From positions 122,501 to 137,500 of the forward strand of contig KV908466.1 in the NCBI GenBank assembly GCA_002005505.1: DNA of 15,000 nt, in the 5' to 3' direction. Below are positions 1-9,856 of this stretch, one piece after another. The DNA comes from Botryococcus braunii. Taxonomy: Eukaryota > Chlorophyta > Trebouxiophyceae. Both the position numbers and the translations under genes were made by a program. Below the pieces are notes generated by a model. It saw only the letters and a list, made by a program, of their open reading frames with translations. It had not been told where the DNA came from and searched no databases. Within the stretch, counting starts at the first letter, position 1, and each line of letters begins with the position of its first letter.

Positions 1-131
1 CTACTGTGTGACTGTTACTTAAAACAGGAGACATGTATTATTGTAATCTGTTCAGTGTCCCAATTGACTTTTGAATCTCCATGGTCAATTTGTTTACCAA
101 TGGTAATTATTTGTTCAAATGGTTCATGCAG
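1..131 (+). other. Intron preceding the last PP2C exon (partial)
   Basis: This AT-rich stretch ends in a plausible acceptor (TTCATGCAG) at 131, directly before the open PP2C coding segment. It shows no coding similarity of its own. It is probably the 3' part of an intron whose donor lies left of the window. Confidence 0.6.
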
Positions 132-254
132 GTCACAGCCGCTGCACAAGACCCGGACAATGCGAAGCTTGCAGCAAAATCCCTCGTTGAGGAGGCGTTG
201 AAACGGGATACTGGCGACAATGTCACAGCCGCCGTTCTTTGTTTAGAATGGTAG
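132..254 (+). CDS. Protein phosphatase 2C family, C-terminal exon (partial)
   Basis: This exon encodes 40 residues and a TAG stop. The peptide contains LAAKSLVEEALKRDTGDNVT, followed by a hydrophobic strand (AAVLCL) and EW at the end. It matches the C-terminal PP2C motif, in which a helix ending in 'A-x-x-R-G/D-T/S-x-DN' leads into a beta strand. In the PP2C family the Asp of this DN pair binds a catalytic Mn/Mg ion, so the exon supplies an active-site residue of a Ser/Thr phosphatase. The exon is taken to start after the AG at 130-131, and the frame is open from the first base. The rest of the gene lies left of the window. Plant PP2Cs serve many pathways, including ABA signalling, and this fragment is too short to choose a subgroup. 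Confidence 0.78.
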   Translation, partial: VTAAAQDPDNAKLAAKSLVEEALKRDTGDNVTAAVLCLEW

Positions 255-1712
255 TAGGCAGCAATTTTGTGTCAAGACGAGGACTCGTGCCTTTGACGGC
301 TGTTGTGTGAATTGATTCATTTGCATGTTTGAGGGAATTTATATCATGCACTTGAAAAAGTGTAAAGAGTGCATGACCCGTGGTTCGAACCTGAGCAGTC
401 AGTGATAAGAATTCTGGGATATCAATTTGAGGAAAAACTCCCCACTTAGTGATGGTCCCCGATGATCGGGGCCCGATCCCCACATACTATGTGGCACATA
501 GTGGTGGTCAGAGATTGTAGACCACTGTTTGGCCGCACTCTCCAGTGGAGAGCAGGGCTGGACAGGCCATCACGTGAGACATTGTGCACAATGTCTCTCG
601 GGTAACCCGCATTCCAAGGAGGATATTGTGCGGATACCCATAAGATGGTAGCTTGAAAGTTCAGAAGCAATCATGTATTCCTTTTCTAGCTGTACGGATT
701 AGGGTATAAAATGAACAAGCACGCATGCCAGGGTATGTGGAACTACTATGCAGTACGTGTTCCTCCCCGCCATTGATGCTGGAAGGAGTCGATGTGGTTA
801 CGGACTGTGCTGATAATTTGTCGTGCATGCCCTCCCTGCCCCAAGACCGGTCGCTTGTGCAAACATGTGCGCATGTGTTTGCATATGCATTTGCACATGC
901 AGTGCAGGCATGTCACAATGTGATCAACCCAACTCCCCTCAAAGAGGACGATCGGCATGATTCCAATCCAAAATTGTTTAAAAACTCTTTGGCGGAGTTG
1001 GTTGGGTTCCAAAAAACGCTGAAGATTCAATCGTTCCTAAAAAATTTTGTCGAACGACCATGGCCGCATTGGATCATATCATGGTTTGCAAACTATTCCC
1101 GAGCTCATGACATGAAAAGGTCGCTTCCACAGCAAAGATGGACCATGCCTTTCCAGCTTTCCTATACGCTGTATAGCTCTAGGCATGGCATTAAACAAGT
1201 TTCAGGTACGTTGTGTGACGGGATTTTCACGTAGTCCTGGCATCTTGGGGAAGCCACATATACACCCGCCAAACAGGGAATTTCGGGATACTTGTGCATG
1301 TTTCCAATATTACAATCAATTGCTCGTCTTTGCATGCATGTCCACGCGGTGGTGCCGAATTCGGTACGAACCGGCTTCCTCAGAACGCATATTATCTGAA
1401 GATTACACAGCAGACAGTTCAATACCGTGAGCCAGAACGTTTCACCGGCTGTGCCATGCATGCAGATGCTTTTCCAATACCCTTCTATACAAGCTCCCCC
1501 ACAAATCGCCAGAAAGGGACTCCTGAAGACATTTTGGGTGTCACCAAGTTTCTTATGATTGCCTGCAGGTGTTGAGGCACCATAAGATATTGTGCACTCC
1601 CTTTTCCTTTCCAAGCAAACGTATTGTGTGAAAATGTTTCTGCGTCTTATTCATTGGCATTCAACCACTTGCTTAGCATCCAGTCCCACTCACACTTCGA
1701 ATTCCTCCACCC

Positions 1713-1744
<32 letters not shown>

Positions 1745-2615
1745 AAAAAAAAAAGAATAAAAGAAAAAAAAAACACAACTCCAGCAACGATAGATTGGCA
1801 AGTAAGAACAGCACAACCCTCTGATTGTTACTAGCGAAGATTCAGCTCGAGAGCCTTTGTCATGAATCCATGACAAAAGGTAACGAAAGCTCCCTCCTGA
1901 ACTCATCTTTCAAAATATATGCAACAAGTCTGGAAGCCTCCACTAAAGCCAAACTGCATGGAATACATGCCTCTATGCGACAGGGTTGCTTTTCAGGCAA
2001 CCTTCAGTACCCAACGCAAATTTTACAGCTTTTACACCTTCACAGACAAATAAGTGCAATTCAAGGTAGTTTTAAGGAACAATATGGTTAGCCTCGGCTT
2101 TCACTCAAGAATAATACATACATAAACATCAATTCTGCTGTGAGAGTCTCTCTCCTGGTTTGCTGCTTGCCCCCTGCCCTTTCAATTACACACACACACA
2201 CTGACTTGCTCATGAAAAGACAGGTATCTGCCTTGCACAACTGATGAAAATTAGAAAATAACAATCTTGCAATTGTCCATAATGTACTCCCTTTCTACCA
2301 CAACTATGCCCATTTCATCAATCATATATTGATTTTGTGGAACTCGTTGTGCCAGAAAAACACAAAATGCGTTTGCCACTTTCAAATCCCAAGCAATCCT
2401 GCACAAAGATTGACGAGCCTGCTTGAAATTCATAGAGCCGTCGACTCGGCAAAACGTACAAACACAGCGATTTCAACCAAAGCTGTGTGCTATCCAAGAT
2501 CTCGTAGTGACCCAACTGCAGTAGAGCCTGCAGATGGGAAAAACTTGGGGCCAAATAACATACTAGAGGCAGTGTCAAATATGTCAGCTAAGTCTACGAG
2601 CATAAGTTCCATCCC
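255..2615. other. Intergenic region between converging genes; 3' UTRs and no convincing gene
   Basis: These 2.4 kb lie between the PP2C stop on the plus strand and the zinc-finger gene stop on the minus strand, so the two genes converge here. The 3' UTRs presumably occupy the ends. Several open frames of 80 to 170 codons occur, the longest at 725-1234 (plus) and 1162-1614 (minus). None shows a recognisable motif, and they overlap on opposite strands. CATGCA-type motifs are frequent around 820-920 and 1290-1460. A poly(A) tract sits at 1713-1741, and a short CA run lies near 2189-2200. I see no RNA gene. Confidence 0.5.
1713..1775 (+). repeat. Poly(A) tract with A-rich extension
   Basis: About 29 consecutive A residues run from 1713 to 1741, followed by an impure A-rich stretch with scattered G to about 1775. 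It may be a simple repeat or the A-tail of an old retroposed sequence. I could not identify matching target-site duplications by eye. Confidence 0.85.
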
Positions 2616-2936
2616 TTAGAACTTATTGGTGTAACCTGTGCCAGAGCACTTGCGGCACAAGATTGCACATGTCCCGTGGCACACCCTGCACGTTCGTGGA
2701 TCCACTGACCTCCCAACAAAGTCCCTCTTCGGAGCTTTGGCATCCAATACGATTGCCTGTCCACGCAACAGGTGTCAAAAACCACTGGAAATTGTCCACC
2801 AAAACCCACATATATTCCCTTCAGATTCAACAGGTACAAAAGCAACACCCTCGATATTGAGCAATTCACGATTCTGAACACTAGACAAAATACATAGACT
2901 GAACCCAGAAAACACCCACCAACACACAGACACACA

Positions 2937-2998
<62 letters not shown>

Positions 2999-3964
2999 GA
3001 GGCAGACCCTCAGGATGCGAAATGTCACAAATAAATTGCAGACATTATGGAAGATGAATTAAACAGCAAACAGCACTGCAAATATTATTACAAAATGTTA
3101 CGTGACTTGAAAAAGCAATGGGCACAATTTGGCCCTTAAGAACATAGCTTTCGTGTAACGACTTATTGGCCGGCCTGGAGGTTCCCATCATGGCAATCCC
3201 AGGACTCAATGAGAAAGGGGTGTGGCTACCAAACTCACCTTCATTTTGCCTGTTGCATCACATCCAAAACACTTCACACCACCGGTTCCTTGGCATAAGT
3301 CACATATCTCCGGCCCACCCTGGATACCCACACCGCAGGCACCAATGAGTATTTTTATTTCAAAATTCCAAGAGTGCTCAAGTGCTTGCAGTTTGCACAT
3401 GCACGCTACAGCATGCAAAATATCCCCCCCCCTCCCCCCCCCGAACGAACAGGCTAAAGCAAAATATACATGTCTGACAGAGAATGTAGAACAAACTCTC
3501 AAGCCATCAGTTCCCTTGTCGCACAAATATAAGGACTGCTGTTGGCTGCCCCAGCCCCGCCTTGGTGCACTACCCAACCTCTGAGTTTTTCCATGCACAA
3601 GACGTCCAACGGGAAAAGAGCCAGCCATACCTTCAGCCCATTGTAGAGAGCCGCCCCAACAGCTGTGACGACTCCACTCCCCATTATAAGCTCTTGCAAA
3701 GCAGGGGCATTCACAACTAGCTCCTGTGTCGGCAGAGCTCCCTACGTCCCCATGACAGCAATAAGGTAGGCTGATGTAGAGCCTAGCCACTTCGACCAGG
3801 AACATTATGAATTGTACCTGTACAATCCATCGTTGCGGCATTCTGGCGTACTTTCTCCCTCTCATAGCATGCCATAGGTCCGAGCAAGGAGTGGGAGTGC
3901 AACCACACCGCGACGCCGTAACAGCCATCGAAGAGGTAAAAGAATCTCCAATCAAGCTCTTCAT
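2616..3964 (-). CDS. J-domain-less DnaJ-type cysteine-rich zinc-finger protein, probably plastid-targeted (4 exons)
   Basis: On the minus strand, four exons join in phase 0 at every junction: 3964-3818, 3723-3631, 3319-3239 and 2756-2616 (stop TAA 2618-2616). The donors are CAG|GTACAA, AAG|GTATGG and AAG|GTGAGT; all acceptors end in AG. The product is 153 residues. Residues 1-49 are rich in Ser, Thr, Arg and Cys with little acid, resembling a plastid transit peptide. Residues 50-80 contain ELIMGSGVVTAVGAALYNG, a hydrophobic, Gly-rich segment. Two zinc-finger half-repeats follow: CDLCQGTG and CFGCDATG at 86-104, then CRVCHGTC and CRKCSGTG at 130-148. This is the DnaJ CxxCxGxG domain without a J domain, as in plant BSD2-like plastid proteins, which act in protein assembly or thiol chemistry. 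The exact orthologue and function are unknown. The start is the ATG at 3964; an in-frame TAG lies just upstream. A further small exon in the 482-base third intron is not excluded. Confidence 0.82.
2939..2990. repeat. (CA)26 microsatellite in intron 3 of the zinc-finger gene
   Basis: Twenty-six pure CA units are preceded by an impure CA/GACA stretch from about 2921. The repeat lies inside the third intron of the minus-strand gene, so its RNA would read as (UG)n, about 180 bases upstream of that intron's acceptor. Confidence 0.97.
3424..3442. repeat. Two C-runs (G-runs on the minus, coding strand)
   Basis: Two adjacent C-runs separated by a single T lie in intron 2 of the minus-strand gene. 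In the transcript they become G-runs, which could form G-rich structure. No function is shown by the sequence. Confidence 0.7.
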
Positions 3965-4445
3965 CAAGAATGAAAGAACCTATTTGCCCACTTCAATCGG
4001 CGACAGAGCCTTATGTTGTATCCGCCGACTCCAGCCTTACCCCTCAACAACAGCTACAGCAAAAAGAAGACGGGGGGGCAGATAATTCGCTCAGGAGCTA
4101 CTGCGAGTTTTGGGACTGAAATATGTCAGGAGATGTTGTAGGACCTGTGTCGTACAACGGTGTGTACGATCGTCAAAACTGATTCACTGAACATTACGCG
4201 CCACTGAAAACTGCGCAGGAAGTTCTGCCACACGAACGCGCGCAGGCTGCCCACCGGCAGTGCCCAGGTCGTACGTCCGGGCGATCCCTCGGAGTTGCCC
4301 ATTCGATGACAGCAATATTCTTGTAAACCAGTAGGGAAGTTGGCTCGTTGCTGTTGTCGCAGTGATTATGTTATCCATGATAGTACATTTTGATGTTCAT
4401 CGTAAACATTTTGATTGTTAAAGAAAGACTCAAGGGGGGTCAAAA
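3965..4445. promoter_or_regulatory. Candidate bidirectional promoter region
   Basis: Only 481 bases separate the minus-strand ATG (3964) from the plus-strand ATG of the ANTH gene (4446). Both 5' UTRs and both core promoters must fit here unless an upstream non-coding exon lies elsewhere. The stretch around 4195-4295 is enriched in CG dinucleotides compared with its surroundings. I see no clear TATA box for either gene. This is inferred from gene layout only. Confidence 0.5.
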
Positions 4446-7400
4446 ATGAGTCAGCTCCCAACATCCGCTCAGGTAAAGCAAGGAGCAAGGCAGCTGTTTT
4501 CTGTTGCGACAGATAAAGTAAAAGTTGTGTCGGCCAACGTTCAAAGGGGTGACACATCGGTGCGTCTGAGATTTTCCCAATCTCGGGCTTCGTCAACGAC
4601 TTTATCACTATGCCAAGTTTTGTCAGCAGCAGTGGCTTGAGATGCGAATGGTTTTTTTTTCTCGGTCCCATGTGTGTCACCCGTAATAAGGGTTGGTTTC
4701 AGCGTCTTGCAAAGTCGATACGACTCAGTGAGTTATGTTATGTGCAGACCCATGTCTGGGTGCTTATTAGGTAATTTTCATGGCAATTTATTTGTGGAAT
4801 TTCTTACTCTGTTCCTACTTAATGACATGGCGGTGCGTGTGACACCTGTGTTGGAGACCAAAAAAGAAACCCTCCTGTGCTCACTCGATGATTTGTTATG
4901 CAATGAACTTCACCCCTCTCCAATTCATTCTAGACTGAGGTGAATGATTTGGGGGATTGGATGTGCAGGGCTTGGATGTGGCTGTGATTAAGGCCACCAC
5001 ATCACAATTTCACGTACCACCCAAGGAGAAGCATGTCAGAAGTAAGATGCCTTTCACAAGGTGTGGTACTTGTCAAAACTGGGTTCCTTTTAGTGACTGG
5101 TGCCTCTTCTGCAGCCCTCAAGGGAGCTGTCCATCCAGAACAAGGATATTACGTTACTTACGTGATAAAGGAGCTTGTAAAGCGTCTGCACCTGGCAACA
5201 GACTGGTTGGTAAGTCATGACCAGTGTTTCTTATCAATCTGGCTGTTGTTTTTCATTAGACATAGGCTTTCTTCTGTCCTATGAAAATTTCCTGGCTTTA
5301 AGCTGACAGTCTCATCCATTGCAGACTGCCTTGAAGACACTGATGGTTATACACCGTCTCATGAGGGAATGTGATATTTCATTCATTCAACAGGTAAGGG
5401 CTCTTTCCACAGGGCTTATCAGGTTCCCATCAAGTGGGTTTCAGTCATTGTCGCTTTATATTGATCATCTGTAGTCAAGTGGTCTTTGAAGTGTGTCAGC
5501 AGTTGTTTTATGTTTGTCCATATTTTGGTCTCTAAACATCAGAGAAAGGGGGGTAATGACATTGTCTACTGCATGCAGCTGCTCAAGTACAGCGATAGTG
5601 AAAAGCATACTCGACATCAGCAGAAGGGGTCTCATATTTTAAACATGGACAATTTCATAGATACTACCAACATTGAGGGGCGATTTGAGTTCAGCGAGTA
5701 TGTGCGGGGATATGGCAAATATTTGGACGAGCAGCTGGAGGTGTATGCTCGGATAAATTTCTACTTGGTAAGTATAGGGCTCCCTGCAAGCTTGACAGAG
5801 GCCATTTTGCGTCTGTGTCCTTGCAGATATGTCAATTCTACTGACAGCTCTATAGTGCAGAGCCCAGAATCAACAGTGGAGCAGTCACGGCTCAGGTCCT
5901 TAAATGGAAAGGACTTGCTTTTCCAGTTACCTGTGTTGCAGCATTTGTTGACATCATTGGTCTCATGCAAGCCTAGTAATCTTGCCGGCCGGGACGAGGT
6001 AGTTCAGGTAAGTTCACCTCCAGGGCGTGTTGGTGAGCTTTATGTGCCTCTTGGGCTGGCTTATGCTTGTTCTCTGATTCATCAGCATTCTTCTTGTTTG
6101 GCTGATACCTGGACAGCAGTCGGTACTGTTGCTCACGAATGTGCATGGTCCAGCATTTCAAGACAATTATGTGTTGCGCAGGCGTCGCTGCTCTTGGTTG
6201 TCAAAGAGGGACTTGGATTGTATAAAGTGATCAGCGAGGGTATTATCAATGTCAGCGACAAGTTTTTTGACATGGAGTATCTTGATGCTGTGAAGGGCCT
6301 TGAAATCTACAAACAAGCTGTTTTGGATTTCAGCAATCTGCAGGTGTGCTTGAGATGTTATGCTTTTTGTGCCTGTATGGCCATTACCTTTTGTGAAAGC
6401 ATGGGATTAACATGGGCTTGCTTTAAAATTGAAAGAGGCACCTCAGGACGGTATTTCACTTTCTGCTGATTGTGCAGGGGTATTTGAGACATGTTGAACA
6501 GATTGATGGATTGAGGGGACTCTGGCAGTCTCCACAATTACGGCCAATTCCCCCAGATTTTGTTGAAGAAATGGAAGCATACATAAAGGAGGCTCCGCGA
6601 GCCCTTGATGGCGATACAAAGAAGGCAAGTCACGTGCAGCTCGACTGGAGAACACGTTAGTGTCTTTGTCATTTCATGTCTCGAATTCTTTCAACTGCTT
6701 CGGTAAAAGATGTTATTTTGCTCTTCTGGAGTCCCAAATAATGGGCACGGTTTTATGCAGAAGAGTCCTCCTTTAAGAAAGGGAAAGGTTGGCAGCAAAA
6801 TTCGGCACGCTCGGGAGCCCATGTCATTTCCGGCAGTGTCTCCAGATCCTGGCATGATTGGGCCCTATACAAAACCAGAGTCTCCAGCTGCTGCACCTCC
6901 ACCTGATCTTTTGGATCTGGAAACGTTGTCTATTTCTGACCCCCCTCTTGCAAGCACAGCCTCTCAACCAGCAGGCGTTGACTTGCTGGATGGCCTACAG
7001 ACTCAGTTCACATCATCAGGTAGTCCTTCTGTACACACCCACACCCATGGGCCACTTATATCATAGGAATCAGAGCCTGACATTTTTGTGTGTGTGAAGG
7101 GTCCACACAGTCTTTTGGCTCTGCACCTTTTGCAAACCCTGCACCATCTTTGCCGCAGCCTTCTGCTGCGCCAAGTACTGGTGGAAGCTCTCTTCCTGGC
7201 TCAAGCCTAGAGCAAGGGATTTTGGGTCCTTCCTCTGGAGTTGCAGGTATGTTGTTTTGTTACCATATTTCTGAGTATTCATTGACGAGTTCATCAGGCT
7301 AGGTCATCCTTTGTTGTCTATTGCCATTTATTTGTTGCTAAATGTGTTTGTTTACTCCTCTTGTCAGTAATTTGTGCAATTTTGGGAACTTCGTTGAAGT

Positions 7401-8339
7401 CAAACGGTGGGAAGATTTGAGTGCTGATGGGTGCAGTGCATATTCCAGGTGTTTCTGTGTTTCCGTCACTGGAGGCAGGAAATGGAAGTGCAGTACCTGC
7501 GCCACCTTCAACTAATCCTTTTGGCTTTTCACACCCTACCACTCCCAACCAAGCAACTGGGTCGATGCCATACAGCCCTGCCCCCCAATCACAAGCACCC
7601 GTGTTTCCTTTGTCACCTGCAGCTGCAGAGCCATTGCTGGCTCCAGCTGGTCAAGGTGTCAGTCCTGCAAGACCGCCTCTTGGTGCAGCATCTCTGAAGT
7701 AAGTCTCGTATGATAATAAAGATTGTCCCTGAGCTTGTGATGTGCGTGGGACAGCAAGAGGATATGTATGGGCCTGTTAAAAGTCTCTGAAGACCATGTC
7801 AGGCTTCTAGATCGGACACAAATGAAGACTGAGGTGGTGGGAACATGCAGGAAAGACAGTGCTTTAGATGACCCTTTTGCCTCACTGTTGCCACCGAAGG
7901 CCGCCAAGCCCCAATTAACCCTAAAGCAGATGTCTCCTGCGTCGTCTACAAAAAGTAGCCCAGGATTTGCGCCTGTAACACCTGCACCTTCATCCACTCC
8001 TCCACAAGGGTTGGGAGTACCAGGTACATGGCCCTCTTCTTGAAATTGCTCTGATTGGGACATGAGTCTGCCAGCGCTCTTACACTTTTGTCACGGCAGA
8101 TTTTCTTCCTTGTTTTGTCTGACGACGCGTTGTGCGGCTTTGGGTCAGGCTTCAGTCCCGCTGGACTACTTCAGGGGACCACTGGGGGCTATGCCGTTCC
8201 CTCTCCAAATTACAGTCACCAAGCATTTCACAGCACATTTAGTCAGCCTGTGGCAAATCAAGCATCTGCCTCGACAGGGGCTATTACAAATGGATTTCAG
8301 ACATCGTTTGAACCTCAAGGGACTTCAAGCCTTATATAA
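4446..8339 (+). CDS. ANTH-domain (AP180/CALM-type) clathrin assembly protein, complete, 13 exons
   Basis: Thirteen exons join without a frame break into 671 residues: 4446-4559, 4969-5041, 5115-5209, 5325-5393, 5579-5767, 5861-6007, 6182-6343, 6478-6624, 6761-7019, 7100-7246, 7449-7698, 7851-8023 and 8149-8339 (TAA). Residues about 20-330 form the ANTH domain. Seen in it are LDVAVIKATT, PPKEKHVR, ATDWLTALKTLMVIHRLMRE, NGKDLLFQLPVLQHLL, EGIINVSDKFFDM, DAVKGLEIYKQA and EEMEAYIKEAPRA; the last three closely resemble plant family members. ANTH domains bind PI(4,5)P2 and adaptors at clathrin-coated pits. The unstructured Pro/Ser-rich tail (333-671) carries endocytic short motifs: a clathrin box-like DLLDLE (381-386), VDLLDGL (405-411), NPF (490-492) and DPF (558-560). 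The exon 1 end (ACATCG|GTGCGT), the exon 6 start and the exon 12 start are the least certain joins. Intron 8 has a GC donor. The gene diverges from its minus-strand neighbour. Confidence 0.93.
6625..6760 (+). other. GC-AG intron (intron 8 of the ANTH gene)
   Basis: The exon 8 reading frame ends ACAAAGAAG|GCAAGT, the classic context of a GC donor, and resumes after TTTTATGCAG at 6761 in phase 0. Without splicing here the frame stops at 6658-6660 (TAG), removing the whole motif-bearing tail. Intron retention would therefore leave essentially a bare ANTH domain. Confidence 0.82.
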
Positions 8340-9756
8340 GGGTGTTAAACCCTTGGAACTGTTAGGTTTGTCCGCATTTCCGCTGTTTGTTTTTGTTGCA
8401 GGCAAGGGTGATCTTGAAGGGTTTATCGGGGCCAAAGTGTCAGACTCTTTGTCAGTATTGTAGCTGATATGTTGCCAGCACTCGTTGGCTTCTGCAAATG
8501 CGTTGTTTGTTTTTCCCCGGTGAGCCGTTTTCTGCTGGCATCAAGATCATCAGCAGTGTGTACCCAGGTTTGCTGGGTCTCTAAGAGTACTGGAGTGGTC
8601 ACGTCATCCTGTGACTTGGGGCATGCACCATTTTAACATGTATTATTCTGTGTGCTTGAACTAGTGGCAGGAGCGTAGGGCAACGTTCCTTTCTCGTTGT
8701 TGATTATGAGGAATGGCTTAGACGTGTTAGAGGTCAGGTGTGTCTTCTCAGTATGTACTGTGATTAACTTGAACAGAGAGAAGGGATATAAGGTATGCAG
8801 GTGGAATGATTTTAACTATGACTAAATATGTTTGTATTAATGACTACATGTGTCTCTGGAGCAATTTGCAAATAAGATCCATCCACTCATTTGGATTTTA
8901 CTGAATCCCCACCAGTTGCTCAGAGTTCACGGAAACCATGCTCCTTTGACGAAGTCTCAATGTCCCTCTGGAGTCACTCTCTTCATGTTTTCTCGATTCC
9001 TCAACAACTATGATTTGTTGCAGAAGAGGGCATTTCTGGTTGTCATGGGCCGGACTAGAAAGAGCAGGGAGAGCAATTAAGATAGCAATGATACTCCTGC
9101 AGCACAACACAACCGGGTATAATCGATCATCATTATCCATTATGGATGTCAAACAGCCCCTCAAAGGTCGCATCAGGCTGATCACTAATTAGTTATAACT
9201 ATTTCATGTAATGATGATCATCTGAAAAGCGGCCCGTCCTTGCCGAACCATGCGCACTAGGTGATAGAAGGTTTACATTTAGCCTTAAAAGTGAAGCATA
9301 TCCTCTTAACTGCAAGTTACGTTTATCACGCTTTCTGCTGGTAAATTTGCCCGCACTCCATGAGGCGGCGCATTGAATGTCCCCATCTGGCCCTTGAGTC
9401 CAGCCCACGCTTCCTGAAGATCTAGCATAAGTGTGTGCCAAGGCACCAAGTCTGGTACGTGGATGACTGCTGGTCCGGCATCCTTGACCTTACCCTACTC
9501 GCAGTATGCCGTCCACCTGTCACTGAACTGTCCTCGCCATTTGGGTAGGACCAATCCCCTGAACGCTGTGCTCTGCACGCAATCAGCTTAACCTTCCATA
9601 GGGCTGAGTTTTACAAACGCATTCCCATTTTGGCTGTCGTCACATAAGCTGGAGAGCACACAGCAGTCGTATGCAAGCCAGTGATTGACATGGCAGAATG
9701 GTTTTTGGGGGCTCGTCCCATAATGCGAAGGAATACCTAGACATGGGCGAGTACTT
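8340..9756. other. 3' UTR of the ANTH gene and intergenic sequence; no gene recognised
   Basis: The first few hundred bases probably hold the ANTH gene's 3' UTR. An AG followed by an open run to a TAG at 8461-8463 could be an alternative terminal exon, but no suitable in-frame donor precedes it. Frames of 60 to 95 codons around 8850-9440 on both strands carry no recognisable motif. I see no RNA gene or clear mobile element. Confidence 0.45.
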
Positions 9757-9772
9757 CACACACACACACACA

Positions 9773-9849
<77 letters not shown>

Positions 9850-9856
9850 GCGCGCG
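9757..9856. repeat. (CA)n followed by (CG)11 compound microsatellite
   Basis: CA units run from 9757 to 9834 with one GA interruption near 9773, then switch to eleven CG units at 9835-9856. Alternating purine-pyrimidine DNA of this composition is the best-known Z-DNA-forming sequence. It is intergenic, about 0.8 kb upstream of the TYW1 start codon. Confidence 0.97.

Noticed and set aside
725..1234. Open frame of 169 codons on the plus strand
   Set aside because: It has no recognisable domain, overlaps open frames on the other strand, and lies in sequence with no other coding signal. A GGTATAAAATG just upstream and a TTTCAG|GTACGT donor-like site near its end are tempting but insufficient.
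1162..1614. Open frame of 150 codons on the minus strand
   Set aside because: The translation is Cys-rich but matches no family I know, and it overlaps other open frames. It is probably chance.
3206..3967. Single 253-codon open frame on the minus strand
   Set aside because: It reads through two introns. Only its first 49 ATG-started codons and the segment at 3319-3239 are exons of the zinc-finger gene; the middle exon uses another frame.
4184..4378. Minus-strand frame of 64 codons upstream of the zinc-finger gene
   Set aside because: It lies in the divergent promoter interval, and I found no donor that joins it in frame to the gene. It could be an upstream ORF, but nothing supports translation.
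5486..6469. Single 327-codon open frame over the ANTH gene
   Set aside because: It happens to read through three introns. The conserved ANTH segments are separated by non-conserved insertions flanked by GT and AG, so exons 5 to 7 are called instead.
6472..6660. Ending the ANTH protein at the TAG at 6658-6660
   Set aside because: The GC donor at 6625 and phase-0 acceptor at 6760 restore a long frame with clathrin, NPF and DPF motifs, as expected for the family.
8401..8463. Extra terminal exon of the ANTH gene
   Set aside because: It follows a good acceptor, but exon 13 has no convincing donor before its own stop, so no in-frame join can be made.
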